The notes under the pieces are model-generated. The model saw only the letters and a list, made by a program, of their open reading frames with translations. It was not told the origin of the DNA and did not search any database. The translations under genes were made by a program, and so were the position numbers. DNA of 64,000 nt, from assembly GCF_031882575.1 (NCBI RefSeq), contig NZ_CP134772.1, forward strand, positions 3,367,001 to 3,431,000, given 5' to 3'. This document shows positions 1-8,975 of this stretch, piece after piece. The first letter of the stretch is position 1; each line of letters starts with the position of its first letter. The DNA is from Pseudomonas sp. VD-NE ins. GTDB lineage: Bacteria > Pseudomonadota > Gammaproteobacteria > Pseudomonadales > Pseudomonadaceae.

Positions 1-254
1 ATATACACCCAAACCCGCAAGAGCATGGTCGGCCCAAAGGCCGCCAAGCCCAACCCAATTTCAACCCACGATCACAAGAAAAAGACAAACCCCCGACAAA
101 TTTTCTACATTTTTTCTTTCATGATTTGTCGTGCTGAAACGTCTTGTTTTAGAGAGCGCAAAAAAACCTCCCCGATCAGGCTCTGAAAAGGAGTAATCGC
201 ATGTACAACTCGCAACTACCAACGGACGGTAGCCAGGCCCCCAAAGGAGTTTCC

Positions 255-578
255 ATGAGCCCCCACGCGAGCGATTTCGGGCAACGCGTCGAGCGTCACG
301 GAAACGAACGCATCCGCTTGCTGCTGAAAAGTTTCGGGCTGCGCACCAGCCTGATTCGTCTGAAAGTCATCGACGCCCTGCTGGTCGCCGCACAAAGCGA
401 GCGGCGTCTGGGCGTACGTGGTGTCCACAGCCAATTGCTGGATCTGGATATTCCACTGTCCTTCCTCAGCGTGCGTGAGGTGCTCAAGCGCCTGTGCGCC
501 GAAGGTGTGATCACCTTCAATGAAGACAAGAGCTACAGCCTGCATCCACAGGCTGCAGCAGTCCTCAGCCACGATTGA
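255..578 (+). CDS. Fur-like winged-helix protein, minimal form
   Basis: Encodes a 107-residue protein that resembles only the DNA-binding winged-helix half of the Fur family. The stretch after residue 25 (LKSFGLRTSLIRLKVIDAL) matches the first helices of Fur-type regulators, and the segment ending in VREVLKRLCAEGVI looks like the recognition helix and start of the wing. The usual C-terminal dimerisation domain with its His/Cys metal ligands is missing. I chose the ATG at 255 because AAAGGAG precedes it by 7 bases. An in-frame ATG at 201 also has a good ribosome site (AAAAGGAG) and would add 18 residues, so either may be used. Regulatory role and metal response are inference. Confidence 0.7.
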   Translation: MSPHASDFGQRVERHGNERIRLLLKSFGLRTSLIRLKVIDALLVAAQSERRLGVRGVHSQLLDLDIPLSFLSVREVLKRLCAEGVITFNEDKSYSLHPQAAAVLSHD

Positions 579-596
579 AGCGTGCGCCAATCGCCG

Positions 597-785
597 TCAA
601 GGCTTGACCTTGCGGCGCATCACGCCGTTGATCACCACCACGACCACCGCCACACCGATGGCGACGAACTGGAACGCCTTCTCCGTAATCATTCCGGCAT
701 TTTGCAGCCAGGACAGGCCGAGCATGATAGCCAGCACCGACACGGCGATCAGAATCGAATAAATCAAACGTTGCTTGTGGGTCAT
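597..785 (-). CDS. Small inner-membrane protein
   Basis: A 62-residue protein with two predicted membrane helices, about residues 7-25 and 37-55, joined by a short loop and ending in a basic tail (RRKVKP). The positive-inside rule places both termini in the cytoplasm. The start is the ATG at 785, preceded by AGGAAG at a good distance. A longer in-frame reading to 839 adds residues with no supporting ribosome site. I do not recognise a family. It converges on the Fur-like gene. Confidence 0.65.
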   Translation of the reverse strand: MTHKQRLIYSILIAVSVLAIMLGLSWLQNAGMITEKAFQFVAIGVAVVVVVINGVMRRKVKP

Positions 786-943
786 TACGGCTTCCTGAAA
801 CTTTGAAATGTATCCGGTTTGTATCCGATTGCATGCCATGCACTTACCGTTCTACGGGGATGCGCCGCTGCAATCGGGGTCTCATGTTACAGCCGATGAA
901 GAGTTTTGGCTTCATGACGGCGTAACCATGAGGATTTTTCAAA

Positions 944-1084
944 ATGCTGCGTCGAATCACCTGGCTGATTCCCGTTCTTGCCCTGCTGACCCTGAGTGGT
1001 TGCATCATCTTCCCCCACGGCGGCTGGCATGACGATCACCACCGTTACTACCAGGGTGGCCCTGGCTATTACCAACATCGCTAG
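944..1084 (+). CDS. Small lipoprotein, His/Tyr-rich tail
   Basis: A 46-residue protein. It has a basic N-terminus (MLRR), a hydrophobic stretch and the lipobox LSGC, which would be cut before Cys20 by signal peptidase II. The mature part is only about 27 residues and rich in His, Tyr and Gly (GGWHDDHHRYY). The start is supported by AGGA nine bases upstream, and a clear intrinsic terminator follows. The His cluster could bind metal, but that is inference. The family is not recognised. Confidence 0.65.
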   Translation: MLRRITWLIPVLALLTLSGCIIFPHGGWHDDHHRYYQGGPGYYQHR

Positions 1085-1160
1085 AACAGGATTGTTCGCC
1101 CTGCCCGCTTGCCTATGGACAGACTGAGGCAGGTCATCAACAAGCCCAATCAACTTCAAA

Positions 1161-1188
1161 TAAAGCCCGCCATGTTGCGGGCTTTTCT
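1161..1188 (+). terminator. Rho-independent terminator
   Basis: AAGCCCGC and GCGGGCTT form an 8-bp stem with a 6-base loop followed by a T-rich run (TTTTCT). It lies 77 bases after the small lipoprotein gene and before the exporter operon. Confidence 0.85.
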
Positions 1189-1328
1189 GTTCTGGCGCGC
1201 ACGCAATGCTGAAACGCCCAAATAAGTTGTAAGCATTTGAAATCTAATGTCGCAGCAAAACAATAGGTTAAGCGAACTTCTGCAACTAGTCTCTGGCCAC
1301 TTATTTCCACTCACTAACAGGGACGTTT

Positions 1329-2561
1329 ATGCAGAACACTCTTATACATATCGGGCCTCGACAAGTGCTCGGTTTTTGTTTTGCCATCAGCGCTTTTGAA
1401 TGTCTGACATACATGGCCAGCGATTTGATCATGCCGGCTATGCTGAACGTGACAAGCGAACTTCAAGCCGATGTGCGGCATGTTCCCAACGCCTTCAATC
1501 TTTATTTGATTGGCGGTGTCTGTCTGCAATGGCTGATTGGCCCACTGTCCGATCAGTGGGGCCGACGACGGGTATTGTTGATCGGTTGTGCGTTGTTTGC
1601 TGTGGCCTGCGCGGGGGCATTCGTCACTCGCAGTATTGAAGCCTTCAACCTGCTTCGACTGATGCAAGGCATGGGCCTGGGTTTTGTAGTCGCCGTGAGT
1701 TATCCGGCGCTGCAGGAAGTGTTTTGCGAAGCGGATGCGGTGCGGTTGATGGCACTGCTCGGCAATATCGCCTTGCTGTCACCGTTGGTGGGGCCGTTGT
1801 TGGGCATTCTGTTGTTGCAATGGCTGTCCTGGCGCGAACTGTTTCTGGGCCTCGGTCTGGCGGCGTCGATGGTCTGGCTGGGGCTGTTCGCCTGCATGCC
1901 GGAAACGGTCGGCGTCGTACGTCGCGATGGGCAGCAGCAGCTCGCCGTGCGCTTTTCCTGGCGCCAGACCTGCCAGCGCTACGGAGTTCTCTTTGGTAAT
2001 CGTCGCTTCCTCGCCGCCAGCCTCGCGCTCGGGCTGATGAGCCTGCCGCTGATCGCCTGGATCGGCCTGGCACCGTTGCTGCTGATCCAGTTGCTCGGGC
2101 TGACGCCACTGGAATATGGCGTGTGGCAGATTCCGGTGTTCTCTGCCGTCATCGTCGGCAATCTGATCCTCGACCGCTTGCTGGTCACTCACTCTTTGCC
2201 GCAACTGATCCGGTTGGCCCTGTGGCCCTTCTGTCTGGGTCTGCTGGCGTTGATTGCCTGTGCCCTGTCTGGCGCCGGCCTGGGTCCGGTGGTCGCCAGT
2301 CTGGCGCTCTACGCGGTCGGGCTGGGTATGAGCAACGCCGCGCTGTATCGGCTGGCACTGTTTGCCAGTGATGACAGTAAAGGCCTGGTCTCGGCATTGG
2401 TCGGCATGATTTCGATTGCCGTGATGGGCCTCGGCGGCGTGCTCATTGCGGCCATCGGTGGTGGCGCGCGCCTGGAGCTTTTTGCGCTCTGTGCCGCCTT
2501 CAGCGGCCTGACGTGCCTGCCTCTGGTCCGGGGACTCGTGCAAGACACCGAGTCCCGATAA
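1329..2561 (+). CDS. MdfA-like major facilitator exporter
   Basis: A 410-residue, 12-helix drug/proton antiporter of the DHA1 family, the same length as E. coli MdfA and similar along its whole length. The membrane-embedded acidic residues known as Glu26 and Asp34 in MdfA have counterparts here at Glu24 and Asp32 (FECLTYMASD). Motif A is present as GPLSDQWGRRRV. It starts at an ATG with AGGGA seven bases upstream and opens a five-gene run, with the LuxE-like gene starting 27 bases after its stop. Likely role: inner-membrane export of the product of the following enzymes, or self-protection. Substrate unknown. Confidence 0.8.
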   Translation: MQNTLIHIGPRQVLGFCFAISAFECLTYMASDLIMPAMLNVTSELQADVRHVPNAFNLYLIGGVCLQWLIGPLSDQWGRRRVLLIGCALFAVACAGAFVTRSIEAFNLLRLMQGMGLGFVVAVSYPALQEVFCEADAVRLMALLGNIALLSPLVGPLLGILLLQWLSWRELFLGLGLAASMVWLGLFACMPETVGVVRRDGQQQLAVRFSWRQTCQRYGVLFGNRRFLAASLALGLMSLPLIAWIGLAPLLLIQLLGLTPLEYGVWQIPVFSAVIVGNLILDRLLVTHSLPQLIRLALWPFCLGLLALIACALSGAGLGPVVASLALYAVGLGMSNAALYRLALFASDDSKGLVSALVGMISIAVMGLGGVLIAAIGGGARLELFALCAAFSGLTCLPLVRGLVQDTESR

Positions 2562-2588
2562 CGCTTCTGCTCAATAAAGGAATATTGA

Positions 2589-3719
2589 ATGAATCACTTC
2601 CCCGCCGGTGACGCGCTCTGCGCGTTGCCACACCCGTATTGCCCGGAATCCGTGCCTGCGGGCCTGTTCGACAGGGCCATGACCGAGATCAGTCGGTTTC
2701 ATTGCCAGCACACCCCCGGCTACGCACATTGGCTGAACGCCAACGGCCTCGACGTGGAGGACCTGGATAATCTCGCTGACTGGTCACGACTGCCGCCGAT
2801 TCTGGCCAGTTTTTTCAAACAGCAACTGTTGCTCAGCCCGAGCGGAGAGAACGCCCTGGAACTGACATCGTCCGGCACCAGTGGCCAGAAAAGCCGCATG
2901 CGCTATGACCAACGCAGCCTGGCGGGCGCGCAGTTCATGGTCGAGCGGATCTTTGCCCACTACGCTTGGCACTCACCAGACACACCGTGCAACTACCTGT
3001 TGCTGAGCTACGAACCGCAGGGTGCGATCACTCTGGGAACAGCCTATACCGACCAGTTTCTCTGTCGCTTCGCCCCCATCAATCGCGTCGTTTACGCCTT
3101 GCGCTGCAATGGCAGTGGTCACCAGTTCGATGTGTTCGGGGTTATCAGCGCGCTGCAGTCGTTCGCCGAAGAAGGCCTGCCCGTGCGGATTTTCGGCTTC
3201 CCGGCATTCCTCTGGCAGACACTGCAACACATGCAAGCCACCGGTGTGCCTGAACTGAAACTGCCAGCTGATTCGCTGGCGTTTTTCGGCGGTGGCTGGA
3301 AAACCCGGGCGAGCGAGGAAATTCCAAAACAACAATTGTATGAACGCATCAGCCGACAACTGGGTATCGAAACGAATCGGTGCCGCGACGGTTATGGCGC
3401 GGTCGAGCACGCAGTGCCCTATATCGAATGTGCCCACCATCATTTCCATGTCCCGGTTTACGCGAGGGCTTACGTCCGCAATCCGCTGGATTTTTCCGTC
3501 CAGCCCTATGGCCAGCAAGGCTTGCTGGGGTTTGTTTCGCCCTACATTTCGTCCAGTCCGGCTCACGCGGTGGTGATGAGCGACCTGGCGACGCTGCACC
3601 CCGGTTCGAGTTGCGGCTGCGGCCTTGTCAGTGACTGGTTCGAACTGCATGGCCGCGCCGGCACCAGCGCCGGCAGGAGTTGCGCGATGGCGGCCTCCGA
3701 ATTACTGGGGAGGCACTGA
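2589..3719 (+). CDS. LuxE-like acyl-protein synthetase
   Basis: A 376-residue member of the LuxE/acyl-protein synthetase family, close to the usual ~378 residues. LuxE activates a carboxylic acid with ATP to acyl-AMP and then moves the acyl group to its own C-terminal cysteine, which hands it to the LuxC reductase. Seen here: the nucleotide-binding loop SSGTSGQKS at residues 94-102, the conserved GYGAVEH segment, the C-terminal CGCG...LHGRAG segment, and Cys365 in GRSCAMAASE, at the place of the LuxE acyl-accepting Cys364. AAGGA precedes the ATG. It lies immediately upstream of a LuxC-like gene (1 base between stop and start), so the pair can work as an acid-to-aldehyde module. Substrate unknown; no luciferase genes are nearby. 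Confidence 0.8.
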   Translation: MNHFPAGDALCALPHPYCPESVPAGLFDRAMTEISRFHCQHTPGYAHWLNANGLDVEDLDNLADWSRLPPILASFFKQQLLLSPSGENALELTSSGTSGQKSRMRYDQRSLAGAQFMVERIFAHYAWHSPDTPCNYLLLSYEPQGAITLGTAYTDQFLCRFAPINRVVYALRCNGSGHQFDVFGVISALQSFAEEGLPVRIFGFPAFLWQTLQHMQATGVPELKLPADSLAFFGGGWKTRASEEIPKQQLYERISRQLGIETNRCRDGYGAVEHAVPYIECAHHHFHVPVYARAYVRNPLDFSVQPYGQQGLLGFVSPYISSSPAHAVVMSDLATLHPGSSCGCGLVSDWFELHGRAGTSAGRSCAMAASELLGRH

Positions 3720-3720
3720 C

Positions 3721-6117
3721 ATGTACCTGATCAACGGGGAACTGCACGAGGACCTCGACCTCGACAACGCACTGCTGCAGCTACAGCAGACCTTGCCGCT
3801 AAACCTGAGTACACCGCTGGACAGCGCCACCGTACTGACTGCCGCCGCACACTTTGCGCAGCAACTGCACAGCGCCGAGTTGCCCCTGGATGCCGAGCAG
3901 CGCCAGGCGTTGATTGACTTCTGTCAGCCTTACGCCCTGCAAACCAGAATTGAACGCGAGCTGGGCGAGCAAGCCGATTGCCTGCGACGCATCGATTATC
4001 GGCAATCACGTTTTGAGCGCTGGAGCCCCTTGGGTCTGGTGATCCATGTCACACCGGCCAATGCGCCGCTGCTGGCGTGCTGCGCCATGCTCGAAAGCCT
4101 GCTCGCCGGTAACATCAACTGGCTGCGCCCCAGCCGCAGTGATCAAGGCCTGACGGCGCGTCTGATGCATGCGTTGGTGCAATCCGATCCCAGTGGCCAA
4201 CTGCGTCATTACGTGGCGGTGCTGCCGGTGGCGACGGCGCAGATCGGCCGCTTGTGCAAAATGGCCAATGGCGTATCGGCGTGGGGTGGCGAAGCGGCCC
4301 TGCAAGCCATCCGCCAACAGTTGCCGCCCGGGTGTCGCTGGATCGACTGGGGGCACCGCATCAGTTTTGCCTACCTGACACCGGACGCGGCATCGCCACA
4401 GGCACTGGACGCGATAGTCGATGAGGTCTGCCGGCTGGATCAACAGGCCTGCTCCAGCCCGCAATGGTTATTGGTCGACAGCGATGACCCCTGCGTTCTG
4501 GAAAGCATCGGCGGCACGTTGGCCAGGTCGTTCGAGCGTCGTGCCGGGCAATGGCCGGCGCTGGTCCCGACGATCCAGGAAGCCAGCGAAATCACCACCC
4601 ACAGTCTGATGACGCGCCTGAGCAGGAGCTTTTCCGGGGTGACGGGACAGGTCTGGAGCGCGGCGGGCTGGCGAGTGATCTGGAGCCATGATCCGTTGCT
4701 CGCGCCCTCGCCACTGTTTCGCACCCTGCTGCTCAAACCGCTGCCGCACGCGCGCCTGGCGCAAACCCTGTTGCCTTGGCGCAACGTATTGCAAAGCTGT
4801 GCCCTGGCGTGTGGCGAAGCGCAGATCGGTGAACTGTCGCGCACGCTGATTGCGGCGGGCGTCAGCCGGATTGCACCGGTCAACGCGATTCATGATGGCT
4901 ACGATGGCGAACCCCATGATGGCGTTTACGCGCTGCAACGTCTGAGCCGACGCGTGTCGGTCAGCGTCGCGCCGACGCAGTTGCCCACCCACATGAGCCT
5001 CGCCCCGCCACCTCGCGCGCCGAAACTGGCGGGCCTGCCGATCACCGACAAAGCGGCGTTTATCGCGCGGCCGACGACAGCGGCAGCGCAGCTATTCTTC
5101 CGCTCCGGCGGCAGCAGTGGCACACCGGCCCTGGCGGGATTCAGTTACCGTGATTTCCAACGGCAAATGCAGGCAACAGCCGACGGCATGTTCGCCGCAG
5201 GTCTCGACCCGCGCCGCGACAAAGTGATGAACCTGTTCTTCAGTGGCGGTTTGTACGGCGGCTTTTTCAGTTTTGCCAAAGTGCTGGAAATGCTGGGCGC
5301 AACGCACCTGCCCATGGGCGCGCCGGCCGACGATGATTACAGCGATATTGCGCAAGTGATCATCGAACAGCGCGTGACCGTCCTGATCGGTATGCCCAGC
5401 ACCTTGCATCGATTGTTCCTCAATGAACAGCCGCGCCTGAGCCGCTATGGCGCGATTGAAAAAGTCTTCCTTGGCGGTGAACACATCAGTGAACAGTGCC
5501 GCGAACTACTGCATCGCTGCGGCGTCGCCAGCATTCGCTCGGCGGTGTACGGCAGCGTCGATGCGGGGCCATTCGGGCATGCCTGCGCCGTGACCGCTGA
5601 TGGCGTGTTTCATCTGATGGACACCATCCAGCATCTGGAAATCGTTGCACTGGAGAAGGACGTGCCTGTCGCCGAGGATGAAATCGGCCGTTTACTGTTC
5701 ACTTCCAAGGCACGCGAAGGCCAGCAGGTACAGCGTTATGACGTTGGCGACACCGGTCGATGGTTGCCTGGGCAGTGCGCATGCGGCCTGAGTTCGCCAC
5801 GTTTCGAGCTGCGGCAACGGCACGGCAGACTCCTGCGCATCGGCACCGATTTCATTTGTCTTGATGAGCTCGGTCGACACCTGCAGGCGCCATTCCAGTT
5901 GCACCTCGATCACGCATCTGACGGCCTGGAACGCTTGCTGATTCGCAGCCCCGGCGCTCCCGCCGACATCCTCGGCCGACTGCAAAGCTATCCGACGCTG
6001 GCCACGCTGGTGCGTACCGGACTTGTCACTGTGCACGCGCAACACTGCGCACCACAGCAATTCGACAGAAACAAACACAGCGGAAAGACACCGCCAGTGA
6101 TTGACGCGCGCCGCTAG
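3721..6117 (+). CDS. LuxC-like acyl reductase fused to a PaaK-like ligase
   Basis: A 798-residue two-domain protein. Residues about 1-425 match LuxC acyl-CoA/acyl-enzyme reductases: PLGLVIHVTPANAP near 103 and the active-site segment QQACSSPQ with Cys244, which in LuxC carries the acyl thioester before NADPH reduction to aldehyde. Residues about 440-798 match adenylate-forming enzymes of the phenylacetate-CoA ligase type, with the ATP loop SGGSSGTP at 462-469 and a YGSVDAGPFG segment. The start at 3721 has GGGGAGG upstream; the longer reading to 3625 overlaps the LuxE-like gene and lacks support. LuxC and the ligase are normally separate, so the fusion suggests that activation and reduction occur on one polypeptide. 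Domain calls are fairly sure; the substrate is not known. Confidence 0.78.
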   Translation: MYLINGELHEDLDLDNALLQLQQTLPLNLSTPLDSATVLTAAAHFAQQLHSAELPLDAEQRQALIDFCQPYALQTRIERELGEQADCLRRIDYRQSRFERWSPLGLVIHVTPANAPLLACCAMLESLLAGNINWLRPSRSDQGLTARLMHALVQSDPSGQLRHYVAVLPVATAQIGRLCKMANGVSAWGGEAALQAIRQQLPPGCRWIDWGHRISFAYLTPDAASPQALDAIVDEVCRLDQQACSSPQWLLVDSDDPCVLESIGGTLARSFERRAGQWPALVPTIQEASEITTHSLMTRLSRSFSGVTGQVWSAAGWRVIWSHDPLLAPSPLFRTLLLKPLPHARLAQTLLPWRNVLQSCALACGEAQIGELSRTLIAAGVSRIAPVNAIHDGYDGEPHDGVYALQRLSRRVSVSVAPTQLPTHMSLAPPPRAPKLAGLPITDKAAFIARPTTAAAQLFFRSGGSSGTPALAGFSYRDFQRQMQATADGMFAAGLDPRRDKVMNLFFSGGLYGGFFSFAKVLEMLGATHLPMGAPADDDYSDIAQVIIEQRVTVLIGMPSTLHRLFLNEQPRLSRYGAIEKVFLGGEHISEQCRELLHRCGVASIRSAVYGSVDAGPFGHACAVTADGVFHLMDTIQHLEIVALEKDVPVAEDEIGRLLFTSKAREGQQVQRYDVGDTGRWLPGQCACGLSSPRFELRQRHGRLLRIGTDFICLDELGRHLQAPFQLHLDHASDGLERLLIRSPGAPADILGRLQSYPTLATLVRTGLVTVHAQHCAPQQFDRNKHSGKTPPVIDARR

Positions 6118-6159
6118 AGGCAAAAATCGCCCACCGCCAGATCAATTAATGAGAACACC

Positions 6160-7461
6160 ATGAACGCAGCACTTGAACTAAACAAGTTACTGGCCTTTGC
6201 CCGCGAACATTCAACGTATTACGCCAACCATTGGCAAAACATTACCGCGCAGATAACCGCACTGGAGGAACTTCCGGTGATCGACCCACAACAATACTGG
6301 GCAGCCAGCGAGAACTTCGAACAATGGCCGGTGCTGACCTCTACAGTCGAACGCGCACTGGTGTTCAAGACCGGTGGAACCACCAGCAGCGGTAAACTTT
6401 CGGTATTTACCCGCGAAGAATGGCAGACACTTGTGCGCGACTTCGGTGCGCATCTTGGTAGCCAGCTCAATCCAGGAGACCGGGTTGCCAACCTGTTTTT
6501 TGTCGGCGATCTGTATGCCAGCTTCATCTTTATCCACGATGCACTGGCACACGAAACAGCGGGGATCACCGAATACCCGTTTACCGGCAACGTCGAGCCA
6601 GCGGTACTGGCTGACGCCATTCGCCAGCACAGGATCAATGTGCTGGCCGGCGTACCCGCACAATTGCTGACGTTCGCTGACGCGCTGGAGCGCCAGGCGC
6701 AGACCCTGACCGAGGTCGAAACGATACTTTACGGCGGAGAAAGTCTGTTTGCCGGGCAATTGCAGCGGTTGCGCGGCGTGTTCCCCAACGCACGAATCGC
6801 TTCCATCGGCTACGCCAGTGTCGACGCCGGGTTCATCGGCGCCACTCACCGCGATTGCGCCTTGGGCGAACATCGCATGCTCGCAAGCCATAGCGTGCTG
6901 GAAATCGTCGACGAACACACCGGAGAAGTGATCGTGGACTGCGACCGTACCGGGCGACTGCTGATCACCAACCTGACCCGCCGGCTGATGCCGTTGATCC
7001 GCTACCCCGTAGGCGACCTTGCCTGCTGGAAAGAACCGGCCACAGCGCCGATGCGCAAGTTCGCCCTGATGGGCCGCAGCGCGAGCAGTCAGCGCGTACG
7101 GGTGAGCACTCTGACCCTGCTGATCGAAGACATCGCCCGGATCGTCCAGCGCACCACCGCCAGCGATGACTGGCAACTGGTCATCAGCCAATCGGCCAAC
7201 GTCGATGTGTTGCGTCTGCAGTGGGTGGCCGCAGCGCTGATGCCTGAAACCGCTGATGCCAACACAACATTGCACAGTGAACTGATCGAGCAATACCCGC
7301 TGATCACGCAACTCTGCGCTGATCGGTTGATCGAGTTGCAGATCGCCCGATGCACTGGCGATGAACTCGCTCGCCATCCGCGCTCCGGCAAGCGCCAGCG
7401 AGTCGTCGACCTTCGTGTCTACACGCCTCCCCGCCCGGAGCAATGCCCATGGACAACGTAA
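6160..7461 (+). CDS. PaaK-like adenylate-forming ligase
   Basis: A 433-residue stand-alone relative of phenylacetate-CoA ligase, related to the ligase half of the preceding fusion. Visible motifs are the ATP loop FKTGGTTSSGK (residues 69-79), LYGGES, GYASVDAGFIGAT and the ADP-binding-like IRYPVGDLACW. It probably adenylates an aryl or other carboxylic acid; whether the acceptor is CoA, a protein cysteine or an amine cannot be told. It follows the fusion gene by 42 bases and its 3' end overlaps the GNAT gene, which points to one transcript. The ribosome site (GAG upstream of the ATG) is weak. Confidence 0.75.
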   Translation: MNAALELNKLLAFAREHSTYYANHWQNITAQITALEELPVIDPQQYWAASENFEQWPVLTSTVERALVFKTGGTTSSGKLSVFTREEWQTLVRDFGAHLGSQLNPGDRVANLFFVGDLYASFIFIHDALAHETAGITEYPFTGNVEPAVLADAIRQHRINVLAGVPAQLLTFADALERQAQTLTEVETILYGGESLFAGQLQRLRGVFPNARIASIGYASVDAGFIGATHRDCALGEHRMLASHSVLEIVDEHTGEVIVDCDRTGRLLITNLTRRLMPLIRYPVGDLACWKEPATAPMRKFALMGRSASSQRVRVSTLTLLIEDIARIVQRTTASDDWQLVISQSANVDVLRLQWVAAALMPETADANTTLHSELIEQYPLITQLCADRLIELQIARCTGDELARHPRSGKRQRVVDLRVYTPPRPEQCPWTT

Positions 7462-8384
7462 CGCTGCGCAGTTACCGGCGCTCCGACGCTGCAGCCATCA
7501 GCCGTCTGTTCCGGGAAATCTATGGCGATCACTACGTACAGCCGCACGTGTATTTGCCTTTGATGATCAACCAGAACCACTGCGATGGGACCTGGCACTC
7601 ATTGGTCGCGGAATCAGGACAGAAAATCCTCGGCCACGCCACGTTGTGCAGAAACGCCGGATCGCACACGGCGGAACTGGCGTTGAGCGTGGTGCATCCA
7701 TCGACGCGCGGGCAGAACATCGCCACGCAGTTGGGCACTCGACTGTTGATCCATGCGCAAGCGCTGGGTTGCCACGGCGTGACCATCAAACAGGTGACGC
7801 AGCACGCCTACACGCAACGCATGGCGCACAGACTCGGGTTTTGCAGCAGCGGCTTGTTGCTCGACTATGTCCCCTCGCCATTTGGCGAAACACTGCCGGA
7901 GTCGATCGTCATCGGCTACACCCCCATCGACGGCTACCGCCGCCCGCTGCCAGCCTTGTTATGGCCGCAAAGCTGTCGCGAGTTCATGGAGCATTTGTGC
8001 GAGGTGTACGGGACACAGGAAAAGGAAGCGCCTTGGGTGGGACCGCCGCTGCATGTCGAGCAATGTGCCGGGCGTTATGACGTGATGCTGAAAAAAATCG
8101 ACAGCGGTTTGCTTAAACAACTGCGCAGACTGCCCCAACACTGGATGATCTCGATCAGGCTAAGGCTGGCAACGGGTTTCGCCAGTGCGGTGGTCAGCCT
8201 GTCGGCGTTGGGCTTTATCTTCACCGGGATTGCCCCGAATGATCGCGGCGCGGGATGGCTGGCACTGTTTCATCGGGGCTATCGCTCGCGCTCACTGGAA
8301 CTGCATTGCCCACACATCCAGCGCTTGCATGATCAGGCGCAACTGCCCTTTGCAGTGCACGCAGAGGCATCGCCGCTGCCTTGA
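7449..8384 (+). CDS. GNAT-family N-acetyltransferase
   Basis: A 311-residue protein with a GNAT domain in the first ~160 residues. The acetyl-CoA loop appears as HPSTRGQNIATQLG (motif A, R-x-x-G/A type), followed by a strand-helix with HRLGF. The remaining ~150 residues have no domain I recognise. The start at 7449 sits 8 bases after GGAG; an ATG at 7443 is too close to it. The start lies inside the end of the PaaK-like gene, so translation is probably coupled. It may acylate an amine or hydroxyl on the pathway product. It ends the five-gene run, before a strong terminator. Confidence 0.75.
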   Translation: MDNVTLRSYRRSDAAAISRLFREIYGDHYVQPHVYLPLMINQNHCDGTWHSLVAESGQKILGHATLCRNAGSHTAELALSVVHPSTRGQNIATQLGTRLLIHAQALGCHGVTIKQVTQHAYTQRMAHRLGFCSSGLLLDYVPSPFGETLPESIVIGYTPIDGYRRPLPALLWPQSCREFMEHLCEVYGTQEKEAPWVGPPLHVEQCAGRYDVMLKKIDSGLLKQLRRLPQHWMISIRLRLATGFASAVVSLSALGFIFTGIAPNDRGAGWLALFHRGYRSRSLELHCPHIQRLHDQAQLPFAVHAEASPLP

Positions 8385-8405
8385 TGACCCACAGCGCGCG
8401 AACCG

Positions 8406-8438
8406 CTGTAGCCCGCTCAAGCGTTGAGCGGGCTACAG
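8406..8438. terminator. Bidirectional terminator hairpin
   Basis: A perfect 15-bp inverted repeat (8406-8420 with 8424-8438) with a 3-base loop sits between the converging GNAT gene and the 8448-8975 gene. It can stop transcription from both sides, though neither side has a long T run. Confidence 0.7.
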
Positions 8439-8447
8439 CAATCGGTC

Positions 8448-8975
8448 TCACGCCTTGGCTTTGACGCCCTCGTCGACCGGTTTCGGCGCGTTGCCGTCAC
8501 CGTAGGTCTTGAGGTTCTGCAAGACATAGATCGCTTTCTTGAACTCGGGAATCAGGCTCTTGCCGTAGGCGTTGCCATTGAGGCCATTGTTCTGAATGGC
8601 ATCGAGTTGGGTCGCGAAATACTCCAGGGCGTTGAATTTGGCATCAATATCCTTGGTCACGCCAAAGCGGTCGAACTTGTCACCGGCGTTCTTCAACGTA
8701 AACGAGGTGATCTCGGAAATCAGCCCACGGCTGCGCAGCATCTCGCTCAGATTGCCCAATTGTTTTACCGAAACATTCGCAGGATCAAAGCCCTTGATGG
8801 CCTTGCGCATGCCCTGCTTGTCCATCTCGGCGGTATTCAGCGCGGTGGGGTTGGTACCGACCATGGTGAGCATCTGCTGCACCTTGAGGCTCTGTGACAC
8901 TTGTTTCTTTGCGCCGGTGTCGCGTACCAGAACGCCCGCCTTGGCCTGCCAGCCGCCGACAATACCGATCGTCAT
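8448..8975 (-). CDS. Conserved-looking protein of unknown function
   Basis: A 175-residue soluble protein that I do not recognise. It opens with a short Gly-rich segment (MTIGIVGGW), has no signal peptide or membrane helix, and consists mostly of amphipathic helices with many Lys, Asn and Gln. The ATG at 8975 has GGGAG upstream. Codon use is ordinary for the window. It is a single-gene unit between a convergent terminator and a 382-base non-coding stretch. Confidence 0.6.
   Translation of the reverse strand: MTIGIVGGWQAKAGVLVRDTGAKKQVSQSLKVQQMLTMVGTNPTALNTAEMDKQGMRKAIKGFDPANVSVKQLGNLSEMLRSRGLISEITSFTLKNAGDKFDRFGVTKDIDAKFNALEYFATQLDAIQNNGLNGNAYGKSLIPEFKKAIYVLQNLKTYGDGNAPKPVDEGVKAKA

Noticed and set aside
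2589..6117. Bioluminescence (lux) genes
   Set aside because: LuxE- and LuxC-like domains are present, but luxA, luxB, luxD and lux regulators are not in the window.
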